A DNA stretch of 52,424 nt from assembly GCA_900471525.1 (NCBI GenBank), contig UCEZ01000052.1, positions 1 to 52,424 on the forward strand. The letters run 5' to 3'. Below, one piece after another: positions 25,321 through 34,381 of the stretch. The first letter of the stretch is position 1; each line of letters begins with the position of its first letter. This stretch comes from Hyphomicrobiales bacterium. GTDB lineage: Bacteria > Pseudomonadota > Alphaproteobacteria > Rhizobiales > Rhizobiaceae. Position numbers and translations under genes: made by a program. The notes below the pieces were generated by a model. The model was not told the origin of the DNA and did not search any database. It saw only the letters and a program-made list of their open reading frames with translations.

Positions 25321-27390
25321 ATGACAATCGATTTCCAACCTCTGCTGCCATGGCCCATCATCGCCGCGCTTGCGCTTGTCGCAATCCTGCTGTCGGCGCT
25401 CGGCTTCTGGCGCGGTGTTCGCGGCGCCGGGTTCCGAACGGCCGCGCTCGCGGCATTGTGCCTGGCAGTTGCCAATCCGGTATTTTTCCAGGAAGAGCGC
25501 GAACCGCTGTCCACCATCGTCGGCGTTGTCGTCGATCGCAGCCAGAGCCAGGACAATCCCGGCCGCCGCGAGATGACCGACGCGGCTTTGGCGACGCTGA
25601 AACAGCGCCTGGCCAAATTCCCGCAGATCGAGACGCGCATTGTCGAGGCGGCCGATGATCAAGATACGGAGACGCCGTCGACGAAGCTGTTCACGGCGCT
25701 TCAGACAGCCTTGGCCGACGTGCCGCCTGCCCGCGTCGGCGGCGCGATCTTCATCACCGACGGCCAGATCCACGACGTTCCGGACATCAACCAGCCGCTC
25801 GGCTTCAATGCGCCTGTCCACGGGCTGATCACCGGCAAGCCGGACGAGTTTGACCGCCGTATCGAGATCGTCAGCGGCCCGCGCTTCGGGATCGTCGGCG
25901 AAGAGCAGAATGTCACCTTCCGCATCGCCGACGACGGCACCGCACCGGGCGGCACCGCGGAAGTAACGGTCAGCCTCAACGGCAACCAGATCGCCACCGA
26001 AATGGCCGAACCCGGCACCGATGTGCCTTTTACCTTCACCGTCCCGCGCGGCGGCAACAACATCCTCGAATTCGCCGTCGCTGCGGTTCCCGGCGAAGTG
26101 ACGGAAACCAACAACCGCGCCGTGCACGTCATCGACGGCATCCGCGAAAACCTGCGCGTGCTGCTGGTTTCGGGTGAACCGCATGCGGGCGAACGGGCCT
26201 GGCGCAACCTGCTGAAATCCGACGCCGCCGTCGATCTCGTGCATTTCACCATTCTGCGGCCGCCGGAAAAGCAGGACGGCACGCCGATCAACGAATTGTC
26301 GCTGATCGCCTTCCCGACCCGCGAACTGTTCGTCGAGAAGATCAAGGAATTCGACCTGATCATCTTCGACCGCTACCAGCATCGCGGCGTGCTGCCGATC
26401 CTCTATTATGACAACATCGCCCAATATGTCGAAAACGGCGGCGCATTGCTGATCGCGGCTGGGCCCGAGCATGCCGGCGACGATTCGATCGCCACGACGC
26501 CGTTGTCGGCGGTGCTTCCCGCCAACCCCACCGGCTTCATGAACGAGAAGGCCTTCTATCCGCGACTGTCGGACGAAGGAAAGAAACATCCGGTCACACG
26601 TGGTCTCGAAGGCGCCGACAGCGAGCCGCCGCATTGGGGCCGCTGGTTCCGCACGGTGGATGTCGACAAGCCGCTCGGCCAAACCGTAATGCAAGCCGCC
26701 GATGGCAAGCCGCTGCTGGTGCTGAACCGCGTCGGCAAGGGGCGCGTCGCCATGCTTCTGTCCGACCAGGGCTGGCTCTGGGCGCGCGGCTTTGAGGGCG
26801 GCGGCCCGAGCGTTTCGCTCTATCGCCGCACAGCGCATTGGCTGATGCAGGAGCCGGCGCTGGAGGAGGAAGCTCTGACGGCGCATGCGAGCGGTCGCAC
26901 GCTCGAAATCGCCCGCCAGACCATCGCCGGCAATCCGGGTGAGGCGATACTGACCTATCCTTCCGGCAAAACGGAGAGGGTCGCTTTGACGGAAGGGGAG
27001 CCCGGCCTCTACAAGGCCAGTGTTCGCACGGCCGAGACAGGCCTCTTCGAAGTTACCAATGGCGAACTCAACACGCTGGTGCATGTCGGCAGCGTCGATG
27101 CGCCGGAGTTCAAGGCGACAATCTCCACGGTTGAAACGCTTGCGCCTTGGGCGGAAAAGACCAAGGGCTTGGTGAAGCGTCTTGCCAGTGCCGATGGGCC
27201 GGTCGACCTGCCGCCGATCCTCCCGGTGCGCGGCGCCGTCCGCGTTGCCGACGACCAGCGCATGTCGCTGCGAATGACCGAAGAGACGGTGCTCAAGGGC
27301 ATCAACTCGCTGTCGCTGTTTGCGGGCTTCCTCGGCCTGGCGGCATTGATGTTCGTGCTGTCAGCGACCTGGCATCGCGAGGGGCGGTAA
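25321..27390 (+). CDS. Membrane protein with VWA-like and amidotransferase-like domains
   Basis: 689 residues. The start is the ATG preceded by GAGGGG; an upstream in-frame start would overlap the previous gene. Two N-terminal membrane helices (about 8-30 and 40-58) are followed by a VWA-like domain with VVVDRSQSQ (MIDAS DxSxS), a beta-sandwich region around 180-270 like a CARDB domain, and a Rossmann-like part starting LRVLLVSGEPHAGERAW, similar to the glutamine-amidotransferase-like module of such proteins. A single helix lies near the C-terminus (SLSLFAGFLGLAALMFVL). It is the last gene of the MoxR operon, 10 bases after the preceding stop. The complex is probably a membrane assembly or envelope-maintenance machine; its exact role is unknown. 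Confidence 0.88.
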   Translation: MTIDFQPLLPWPIIAALALVAILLSALGFWRGVRGAGFRTAALAALCLAVANPVFFQEEREPLSTIVGVVVDRSQSQDNPGRREMTDAALATLKQRLAKFPQIETRIVEAADDQDTETPSTKLFTALQTALADVPPARVGGAIFITDGQIHDVPDINQPLGFNAPVHGLITGKPDEFDRRIEIVSGPRFGIVGEEQNVTFRIADDGTAPGGTAEVTVSLNGNQIATEMAEPGTDVPFTFTVPRGGNNILEFAVAAVPGEVTETNNRAVHVIDGIRENLRVLLVSGEPHAGERAWRNLLKSDAAVDLVHFTILRPPEKQDGTPINELSLIAFPTRELFVEKIKEFDLIIFDRYQHRGVLPILYYDNIAQYVENGGALLIAAGPEHAGDDSIATTPLSAVLPANPTGFMNEKAFYPRLSDEGKKHPVTRGLEGADSEPPHWGRWFRTVDVDKPLGQTVMQAADGKPLLVLNRVGKGRVAMLLSDQGWLWARGFEGGGPSVSLYRRTAHWLMQEPALEEEALTAHASGRTLEIARQTIAGNPGEAILTYPSGKTERVALTEGEPGLYKASVRTAETGLFEVTNGELNTLVHVGSVDAPEFKATISTVETLAPWAEKTKGLVKRLASADGPVDLPPILPVRGAVRVADDQRMSLRMTEETVLKGINSLSLFAGFLGLAALMFVLSATWHREGR

Positions 27391-27454
27391 AGATAGCCCG
27401 ATCGTCTTGGCCGCTGTTGTCTTCGCTTGCAGCTTTGACGGGCCACCATCGTCT

Positions 27455-27595
27455 CCGTCATTCCTGTGCTTGTCACAGGAATCCAGTGCGCCGCGTCCGC
27501 GGCGCGCAAGACTCTGAGAGCTACCCCACCCGCAAGTCCTCTCACGGCGCAGACGCGCCGTGGCTGGATTCCTGTGACAAGCACAGGAATGACGG
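27455..27595. repeat. Nested palindromic intergenic element
   Basis: Perfect 32-bp terminal inverted repeats at 27455-27486 and 27564-27595. Each arm is itself a hairpin, TTCCTGTG-cttgt-CACAGGAA. The interior holds two more hairpins, GCGCCGCG/CGCGGCGC and CACGGCG/CGCCGTG. The element is about 140 bases with no coding capacity. It resembles a REP- or MITE-like element that I recall as common in rhizobia, and it may also act as a transcription end for the MoxR operon. Confidence 0.8.
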
Positions 27596-27647
27596 GGAGT
27601 AGGTCACACGCGGTCAAAGAGGCGAAATTTGCTCGGAAAACTGTAGC

Positions 27648-28820
27648 CTACAGCCTCTTCCGGATCGGATCGAATTCCGTACCCGCCTTGCGTTTGACCG
27701 GATCGGGCTTGCCGGCGTCGATGGCATCCCAGTAGGTCCAATGGACCTTCTTCGAGCCGAGTTCGTAATCCATGCCATCCCAGCTGTCTTCGCGGAAGCT
27801 GTAGAACGCCCAGTGCAACTGGCTGTCGTCCAGCGATGTCAGCACATCCTCGAGATAGGTCTTGCAGCCTTCCCAGCGGCGCATGCAGCCGAATTCGCCG
27901 GCGACCATCCGGTTTCGCGGCACGTTGTGGCTGTCGGCCCAATCGACGGGTCGCTTGAGATAGGTGGCGACACGGTCGCGATCCCAGGTTTCGTCGGCTT
28001 CGCCGAAGGGCACCTTGCCCGGATAGGCGTAGGGCTTCTCGCGTTTCATGTTCGGCGCACTGGTCGCAGCATAGGGCTCGTACATGTGAAAGCTGTAGAG
28101 CACCTTGTCGTCGGTCAGTGGCTTCGGCCAGTAGCTGAAGGCGTCTGCTGCCGCATACCAGCCGGCGTCAGCCATGATCGGCGTTGACGGATCGGCTTCG
28201 CGGATGGCCTCGATCACCGTATTGTAAAAGGCCGGGAGATCGCGCGCGGTGTCGGTCTGCTTGACATACCAGGCATTCATCGCATCCGCGCCGCCATGTT
28301 CGGCAACGCCGTTGTTCTTTTCCGGTGCCGGTTCGTTGATGATGTTATAGGCGGCGACGCCCGGGTGATCCTTCAAGGCTGTAGCCAAATCTCTCCAGAA
28401 GGCGGCGGCCTGCATCCACCAGACCTTGTCCTGCCAGATCCGGCCATCGAACCTGTTGCCGTTGTTCTGCGCCCAGCGCATGCCCGGCAGCGACAGGGGC
28501 GTGATCACGACCTTCAGGCCCGCTTTGTCGGCACGGTCGAGTGCTGCCTTCAACGTCGCCAGGTCCGACGCTGGAATGCCCTCGTATTTATCGGCGTCAC
28601 CGATCAGGAAGTCGCGCTTCGCCGGCTTCCACTTGTCGTAGGACAACCGTACCCAGCTTGCGCCATAGCCTTTCAGGGCGTCGAAATAGGCCTGATCCGG
28701 CGGCAGCCGGTTGAAGCTGTTGCCGCCATGCTGCGGTTCGTCCCAGAAATGGATGAGATCGGCGGCGGATGCCTGTGTCGAGAGGCAGAGCGAGGCAAGA
28801 AGGACAGGAAGGAGACGCAT
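27648..28820 (-). CDS. Secreted glycoside hydrolase family 5 protein
   Basis: 390 residues with a signal peptide ending in QASA. It is a GH5-type (beta/alpha)8 barrel: AAYNIINEP carries the acid/base Glu, VAGEFG the nucleophile Glu, and SFHMYEPY the conserved His/Tyr. This family contains endoglucanases, mannanases and related enzymes; the substrate cannot be fixed from the sequence. No cellulose-synthase or polysaccharide genes are adjacent. The ribosome binding site is weak. It is followed, towards lower coordinates, by the nested palindromic element. Confidence 0.9.
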   Translation of the reverse strand: MRLLPVLLASLCLSTQASAADLIHFWDEPQHGGNSFNRLPPDQAYFDALKGYGASWVRLSYDKWKPAKRDFLIGDADKYEGIPASDLATLKAALDRADKAGLKVVITPLSLPGMRWAQNNGNRFDGRIWQDKVWWMQAAAFWRDLATALKDHPGVAAYNIINEPAPEKNNGVAEHGGADAMNAWYVKQTDTARDLPAFYNTVIEAIREADPSTPIMADAGWYAAADAFSYWPKPLTDDKVLYSFHMYEPYAATSAPNMKREKPYAYPGKVPFGEADETWDRDRVATYLKRPVDWADSHNVPRNRMVAGEFGCMRRWEGCKTYLEDVLTSLDDSQLHWAFYSFREDSWDGMDYELGSKKVHWTYWDAIDAGKPDPVKRKAGTEFDPIRKRL

Positions 28821-28911
28821 TCAAAAATCCCGGTTTCGATGGCCGGGATATTCGCAGTCACTATGGCGGAATTGGGAACCGGCGATGGTTATCCGCCACC
28901 AATCGCCTCGG

Positions 28912-29868
28912 CTACTGTGCCGCGATTTTGGTCGTCCGCCAGTCCTCGGCCTGATTGAACACATCGCGGATCTGGTCGCGCAGCCAGACGCTGGCCGCAT
29001 CCTTGTCCGCATGCGCCGGCCAGGCGAGGGTCACCGGCGGAAAACGCAGGTCAAGCGGTATCGGACTGGTGACCAGCCCTAGCAGCGAGGCATAGCGGCA
29101 GGCGATGCGCGCAGCGACCGTGGCGATCACCGGACTGGCCTTGGCGGTCGACAACACCGACATGAAATCGGGGCCAGCGGCAACGATATTGAGATCCGCT
29201 CCCGCAAATTCGAGAGCGTCTTCTACGCAGCCATGAAGGCTCTCGCTCTGCGAAATCACCGCGTGATCGGCGGCCAGATAGTCATCGAGACTGACGGGAA
29301 CGCCGAGCGACAGCAAAGCGGGGTTGTAACAGCACTGCACTTCCGCCTGGTACAGCACCTCCGAGACCTGACGTGTAGCACGCGAATAGGTGCATCCGAT
29401 CGCCATGTCGAGCGCACCGCTATCGATCATCGCATCGACTTCGTCCGGCTGGCAACCGCGCGCAAGGATCCGGATGCCCGGCGCAAGCTTGCGCAGCCTG
29501 GCGGTCAGGTCGGGCAAAAGCAGAAGCTGCACCTCGGCCGACATGCCAAGCCGAAACACGCGATTTTCCGTTGCCGGGTCAAAGAGATCGGCGGAAAGGA
29601 GTGCTGCCTGCGCCTGCCGGAGCGCATTGCGGATCGGCCCTGCCAAGGTGCGAGCACGCGCGGTCGGTTGCATGATCTGGCCGACACGGATGAAAAGCTC
29701 GTCCTCGAACAGCATGCGCAGCGTCGAAATATTATGGCTCATGGCCGGCTGACCGATCTTCAGCCGCCGCGCTGCCCGCGTGACGTTCCCCTCCTCCATC
29801 ATCACATCGAAGGCAATGAGAAGGTTGAGATCGAAGGCTCGCAAATTGAAATGATCGATAGGCTGCAT
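28912..29868 (-). CDS. LysR-type transcriptional regulator
   Basis: About 318 residues with FDLNLLIAFDVMMEEGNVTR and then RLKIGQPAMSHNISTLR forming the N-terminal helix-turn-helix, and a substrate-binding domain after about 90. The ATG at 29868 gives the usual family length; ATGs up to 39 bases upstream are also in frame and none has a clear ribosome binding site. It is divergent from the methyl-parathion-hydrolase-like gene with 93 bases between starts, so it is likely to control that gene. Confidence 0.88.
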   Translation of the reverse strand: MQPIDHFNLRAFDLNLLIAFDVMMEEGNVTRAARRLKIGQPAMSHNISTLRMLFEDELFIRVGQIMQPTARARTLAGPIRNALRQAQAALLSADLFDPATENRVFRLGMSAEVQLLLLPDLTARLRKLAPGIRILARGCQPDEVDAMIDSGALDMAIGCTYSRATRQVSEVLYQAEVQCCYNPALLSLGVPVSLDDYLAADHAVISQSESLHGCVEDALEFAGADLNIVAAGPDFMSVLSTAKASPVIATVAARIACRYASLLGLVTSPIPLDLRFPPVTLAWPAHADKDAASVWLRDQIRDVFNQAEDWRTTKIAAQ

Positions 29869-29961
29869 GACTGGCATCGATTTGATTGCTGATGATCGCA
29901 TCATTACGTCTTCGGCAGGTGCTTGCAAGGCCCATACACCATCTTGCTCAAGGAGTTCACC

Positions 29962-30930
29962 ATGCCGTCTCGCCGCTCTGTCCTCAAGGCAACTGCCGCC
30001 ACCCTTCTCGCCGCCGCCTCCACCGCGGCACTGCCCAATCTTGCCTTTTCCAAAGCACCGCTCAAAGGCGGCCAGGCCCCGGGCTATTACCGGCTGAAAG
30101 TCGGAGCCTATGAGGTCACCGCACTTTCGGATGGAACCGTCGCCATTCCGCTGGCAAAGCTTTATGCCAATACGACCGTCGACCACGCGGAGGCAGCACT
30201 CGCTGCCGCCTTCCAGGGATCATCCTCTGAAACTTCCGTCAACGCCTATCTCGTCAACACCGGTGAACGACTAGTGCTGATCGATGCCGGCACCGGAACC
30301 TATCTCGGTCCGACGCTCGGCCGGTTGCTCGCCAATATCGAAGCGTCAGGCTACAAGGCCGACGAGATCGACGACATCATTCTGACCCATATCCATACGG
30401 ATCATTCCGGCGGTCTCTCGAGTAAGGGCAGCCGCGTCTTTCCGAGCGCCACCCTGCACGTCAACCGCCGCGACGCCGATTTCTGGTTCGATCCGAACGA
30501 GGAAAACAAGGCGACGGCCGCGGTCAAGGAACAGTTCGCCCAGGCGCACGCCAGCCTGACGCCCTATGTCGAGGCGACGAAATTCGAAACCTTCGGTGAC
30601 GATGCCGAAGTATTGCCCGGTTTCGGATCCGTCCTGAGGGCCGGCCACACGCCAGGGCACAGCTCGATCGTGATCGAAAGCCAGGGTCAGAAGCTGATGT
30701 TCTGGGGCGACGTCACCCATGGCGACGTTCTGCAGTTCGATGAGCCGGACGTGGCCATAGCATTCGACGTCAACCAGCAGATGGCGGTTGCTGCCCGCAA
30801 GAAAGCCTTTGAAGACGCGGCTGACGGCGCCTATCTGGTCGCCGGCGCCCATATCGCATTTCCCGGCATCGGCCATCTGCGCCGGGACGACACCAACTAT
30901 GACTGGGTGCCGCTAAACTACAGCCTGTAA
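29962..30930 (+). CDS. Tat-exported metallo-beta-lactamase-fold hydrolase, methyl parathion hydrolase-like
   Basis: 322 residues. The N-terminus is a twin-arginine signal (SRRSVLKATA, then a hydrophobic Ala-rich stretch to LAFS). The mature enzyme shows the full metal set: HIHTDHSGG (HxHxDH), AGHTPGHSS, WGDVTHGD and AGAHIAFPGIGH. The segments PGYYRLKVGAYEVTALSDG and SSSETSVNAYLVNTG closely resemble the organophosphorus hydrolase MPH group, whose ancestral role is thought to be lactone or ester hydrolysis. Natural substrate unknown. AAGGAG precedes the ATG; an earlier start would bury the Tat motif and is rejected. Confidence 0.9.
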   Translation: MPSRRSVLKATAATLLAAASTAALPNLAFSKAPLKGGQAPGYYRLKVGAYEVTALSDGTVAIPLAKLYANTTVDHAEAALAAAFQGSSSETSVNAYLVNTGERLVLIDAGTGTYLGPTLGRLLANIEASGYKADEIDDIILTHIHTDHSGGLSSKGSRVFPSATLHVNRRDADFWFDPNEENKATAAVKEQFAQAHASLTPYVEATKFETFGDDAEVLPGFGSVLRAGHTPGHSSIVIESQGQKLMFWGDVTHGDVLQFDEPDVAIAFDVNQQMAVAARKKAFEDAADGAYLVAGAHIAFPGIGHLRRDDTNYDWVPLNYSL

Positions 30931-30938
30931 CGGCAGCA

Positions 30939-30959
30939 AAGGGGGCTTCGCGCCCCCTT
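30939..30959. terminator. Bidirectional terminator
   Basis: Stem AAGGGGGC / GCCCCCTT with a 5-base loop between the convergent MPH-like and GNAT genes, 8 bases after the stop of the former. The A/T flanks are short. Confidence 0.75.
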
Positions 30960-30973
30960 CGTGTTCCGCGTGA

Positions 30974-31495
30974 TCATGCGTGCCAGCGGATTTCGCCCTT
31001 CAGTCCCGCGTGGACGTTTTCGCCCATCGGCACGACGAGAACGCGGTTCGGATCGACTGGCCCCGGAAAGGTCAGCGCCGCATAGGCCACCTTTTCAAAA
31101 CCAAGCGGCTGGTAATAGGGCGGATCACCAACCAGGATAACGCAGTGCGAACCCTTGCGCCGCGCCGCTTCGACGGCGATCCGCACCAGTTCGCGGCCGA
31201 TACCACGGTTCTTGTGTGACGGACGAACCGCGAGCGGCCCGAGCAGATGGCCCTGGATGGAGCCTGCGAGCACCGGGGTCATCCGGACCGAGGCGATGGT
31301 TTCGCCATCGTCGGCGCAAACGAAGGACAGCGACAGGTCATGCGGCCCCTGCTCGCGGATGCGGGCGGCGGCGCGAGCGAACCGGCCAGGGCCGAACGCT
31401 TCTTCATTGATGACGTCGATGGCTGCGTCGTGGGAGGCGTCTTCGGTGAGATAGACGAGATCGTGCTTTTTCATGAACATCGGGAAACCGGGCAT
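30974..31495 (-). CDS. GNAT-family N-acetyltransferase (YhbS-like)
   Basis: Up to 173 residues. The acetyl-CoA loop is RPSHKNRGIGRELVRIAV near residue 90, and the YYQPLGFEKV segment with surrounding residues is typical of the YhbS-type branch. In-frame ATGs at 31495, 31480 and 31474 are all possible and none has a good ribosome binding site; MKKHDLV at 31474 is the most family-like beginning. Substrate unknown. Confidence 0.85.
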   Translation of the reverse strand: MPGFPMFMKKHDLVYLTEDASHDAAIDVINEEAFGPGRFARAAARIREQGPHDLSLSFVCADDGETIASVRMTPVLAGSIQGHLLGPLAVRPSHKNRGIGRELVRIAVEAARRKGSHCVILVGDPPYYQPLGFEKVAYAALTFPGPVDPNRVLVVPMGENVHAGLKGEIRWHA

Positions 31496-31750
31496 ACGAG
31501 ACGGAGAAAAGGTGATGGCTTCGCCCTCAGGGCGTTTTCAGCATCAGCGTCGTCGTGGGCTTCCCGGGAAAAACATGAAATTCAGATTCCTGTCACGAAA
31601 AATTCTGCAAGGCCGGATAGCAGAAAAATAGGCCGCGTCAAAGCCCAAAACGCACTGTTCAGCATTTGCTGGCTAATATGCGCCGCCGATGCGCGCTATT
31701 TGGAGATCAACGAATTCATCAACCGGCATTGCTGCCGCAGGAGATCGACA

Positions 31751-32734
31751 ATGGGAATGCTTGTTCAAGGCATCTGGCACGATGTGTGGTACGACACCAA
31801 GGAAACCAAGGGGCATTTCAAGCGCGCCGCTGCACAGTTCCGCAACTGGATCACCGCCGACGGTTCGGCCGGCCCATCCGGCGAAGGCGGCTTCAAGGCC
31901 GAGGCCGGGCGTTACCACCTCTATGTGTCGCTCGCCTGCCCGTGGGCCCATCGTACGTTGATCTTCCGCAAGCTGAAGAAGCTCGAAGACCTGATCACCG
32001 TCTCGATCGTCGATCCGCTGATGCTGTCGAAAGGCTGGGAGTTCAAGAACGAGATCGGCGGCACCGTTGATCATCTGTTCGGCTCGGAAGCCCTGTGGCA
32101 GGTCTATGTGAAGGCTGACCCGCATTATTCCGGCCGCGTCACCGTGCCGGTGCTGTGGGACAAGAAAGAGAACAAGATGGTTTCCAACGAATCTTCGGAA
32201 ATCATCCGCATGTTCAATTCGGCCTTCGATGGTTTGACCGGTTCGAACGAGGATTTCTATCCGGAAGAGTTGCGCGGCGAAATCGACAGCCTCAACGAGC
32301 GCATCTACAACGCGATCAACAACGGCGTTTACAAATCGGGTTTCGCGACGACACAGGAAGCCTACGAGGAAAATGTCACCGTTCTGTTCGAAGTGCTGAA
32401 TGAACTGGAAGAACGCCTCTCGACACGCCGGTATCTCACCGGCGAGCGGATCACCGAGGCCGATTGGCGGCTGTTCACGACGCTGGTGCGCTTCGATCCC
32501 GTCTATGTCGGCCATTTCAAATGCAACATCCGCCGCATCGCCGACTATCCGAACCTGCAAGGCTATCTTCAGGACCTCTATCAGGTCGCCGGTGTCGCCG
32601 AGACGGTCAATCTGCGCCATATCAAGGAGCACTATTATCGCAGCCACACGATGATCAATCCGACCGGCGTGGTACCCGTCGGGCCGGTTCTTACCCTCGA
32701 CACGCCGCATGGTCGCGAAAAATTGGCTGCCTGA
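31751..32734 (+). CDS. Glutathionyl-hydroquinone reductase (YqjG/PcpF type)
   Basis: 327 residues of the Xi-class glutathione transferase family that removes glutathione from glutathionyl-hydroquinones. The catalytic Cys is in SLACPWAHRTLIFR near residue 62, followed by NESSEIIRMFN for glutathione binding and the C-terminal helical domain with ADWRLFTTLVRFD. AGGAG precedes the ATG. The family is common in rhizobia. About 255 bases of non-coding DNA lie upstream, with no feature I could identify. It is convergent with a NUDIX gene. Confidence 0.93.
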   Translation: MGMLVQGIWHDVWYDTKETKGHFKRAAAQFRNWITADGSAGPSGEGGFKAEAGRYHLYVSLACPWAHRTLIFRKLKKLEDLITVSIVDPLMLSKGWEFKNEIGGTVDHLFGSEALWQVYVKADPHYSGRVTVPVLWDKKENKMVSNESSEIIRMFNSAFDGLTGSNEDFYPEELRGEIDSLNERIYNAINNGVYKSGFATTQEAYEENVTVLFEVLNELEERLSTRRYLTGERITEADWRLFTTLVRFDPVYVGHFKCNIRRIADYPNLQGYLQDLYQVAGVAETVNLRHIKEHYYRSHTMINPTGVVPVGPVLTLDTPHGREKLAA

Positions 32735-32735
32735 C

Positions 32736-33224
32736 CTACCAGAATTCGTCTGGCGGAACGCTCCCCGAGAGTTCCGCCAAACGCCGGTGCGTGGCGGCGG
32801 TCGTATTCGGCGGCAGAGCGTCCAGCGCGAAAAACCCGCTTTCGACGATCTCGAAATCGGGTTTCTTCGGCGAAACCTGCCGGACCTTGCGGCAGTGATA
32901 GAAGACGACGTGGTCGCGCTTGCTGGTCTGCCGGTTGAAATAGACATGGAAAAGCTCGGGCGGATCGGTCAGTTCGAGATTGCCTTCCTCACGCAACTCC
33001 TTGACCAGCGCCTGAAAGGCCGTCTCGCTCCGCTCCAGTCCGCCGCCAGGCATGTGCCAGCCGGGAACATAGGAATGCCTGACGAGAAAAACCCGGCCCT
33101 CCTCGTCAAAACAGGCGGCGCGCACCCCCAGCGTCATGCCCCGCGCGAAGGCGAAATAGCTGTGCACCACGCGTGTGATCAGCCGGGATTTCCAGTTGCG
33201 CATTTCCGGCGGCGTTTCGCTCAT
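32736..33224 (-). CDS. NUDIX hydrolase
   Basis: 162 residues with the Nudix box GGGLERSETAFQALVKELREEG (Gx5Ex7REUxEExxG type, Glu residues in place). The family cleaves nucleoside diphosphates linked to other groups; the substrate is unknown. Its stop abuts the end of the convergent glutathionyl-hydroquinone reductase gene with one base between them. It is divergent from the metallophosphoesterase gene, with 89 bases between. Confidence 0.88.
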   Translation of the reverse strand: MSETPPEMRNWKSRLITRVVHSYFAFARGMTLGVRAACFDEEGRVFLVRHSYVPGWHMPGGGLERSETAFQALVKELREEGNLELTDPPELFHVYFNRQTSKRDHVVFYHCRKVRQVSPKKPDFEIVESGFFALDALPPNTTAATHRRLAELSGSVPPDEFW

Positions 33225-33313
33225 GCCGATCCGGTTCCTTCCGTCATTGTCTCAGCGAGGATAAACCGCCTCGAGTGATTCCCCTTTTCAGGAATATGCG
33301 CTAGGTACAAATT

Positions 33314-34216
33314 ATGTTCAAACTCGCGCATATTTCCGACATTCATCTGGGTCCCCTGCCCGATCTTTCGTTCCGTGAACTCGCATCGAAACGCATCACC
33401 GGTTTCGTCAACTGGCACCGAAACCGCCGCAATCACCTCGTCGGCGATACGCTCAACCTGTTGATGGACGAGATCGAGCGTGTCGATCCCGACCATTTGG
33501 CGATCACCGGCGATCTGGTCAATCTCGCCTCCTCGCGTGAAATCGAGATTATGACCGCGTGGCTGAAAGAAGCGGGCGAACCGGAAAACATCTCGATCGT
33601 GCCCGGCAACCACGATGCCTATGTGCCGGGTGCCTACGAAAAAACCACCAAGGCATGGTACCCCTACATGCGCGGTGAACGGGGCCCGGCGGAGTGGAAC
33701 GAGGATTTTCACTGCTATCCCTATCTGCGCGTCCGTGGCCAGGTCGCGCTGATCGGCTGCTCGACCGCCGTCGCCACGCCTCCTTTTGCCGCCAGCGGCT
33801 ATTTCGGCAGCCGCCAGGCGCGCGAAACCGTCAATCTGCTGCGGGCGACAGGCGAAGCTGGTCTGTTCCGCGTAGTGATGATCCACCATCCGCCGATCCG
33901 CGGTGCGACCTCCATGCACAAGCGCATGCTCGGTATCCGAAGGTTTGCCGCAACGATTTCTGCTGGCGGTGCCGAACTGGTGCTGCACGGGCATACCCAT
34001 CTGAACACGGTCTATTCCCTCAAAGGCCAGGTCAAACCAGTGCCGGTTGTCGGGATCGCTTCTGCGTCGCAAGGCCGGGGCAGCAGGAAACCGCCGGCCG
34101 GATTCAACCTGTTTTTCATTTCTGGAGGCCCCGGGCAATGGAACCTGATTCGCGAGCGGTTCGAACTGACAATGGACGGCCGTTCGGTGACGCTGGTCGA
34201 AACCACACGCTTCTGA
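33314..34216 (+). CDS. Calcineurin-like metallophosphoesterase
   Basis: 300 residues. The full dinuclear metal set is visible: AHISDIHLG (D-x-H), ITGDLV (GD), VPGNHDAY (GNHD), IHHPP and HGHTHLN. This is the cAMP phosphodiesterase/ICC-like class. The substrate is unknown. It is a single gene between a NUDIX gene and a TPR protein gene. Confidence 0.92.
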   Translation: MFKLAHISDIHLGPLPDLSFRELASKRITGFVNWHRNRRNHLVGDTLNLLMDEIERVDPDHLAITGDLVNLASSREIEIMTAWLKEAGEPENISIVPGNHDAYVPGAYEKTTKAWYPYMRGERGPAEWNEDFHCYPYLRVRGQVALIGCSTAVATPPFAASGYFGSRQARETVNLLRATGEAGLFRVVMIHHPPIRGATSMHKRMLGIRRFAATISAGGAELVLHGHTHLNTVYSLKGQVKPVPVVGIASASQGRGSRKPPAGFNLFFISGGPGQWNLIRERFELTMDGRSVTLVETTRF

Positions 34217-34381
34217 GCCTGCGATCGTTACTCGCCAAAACGCCAAAAACCGTTATGCTGACGAAATAATCGGCGTTCGTCATCCGTCATAGAGGACTGA
34301 CCGGAAGACAGGACCGCCGGCGTCGGCAAGGACGCCGCGCAATCCGGTTTGCCGGAAGCAGTTTTCAGCCAGGAGATGACC

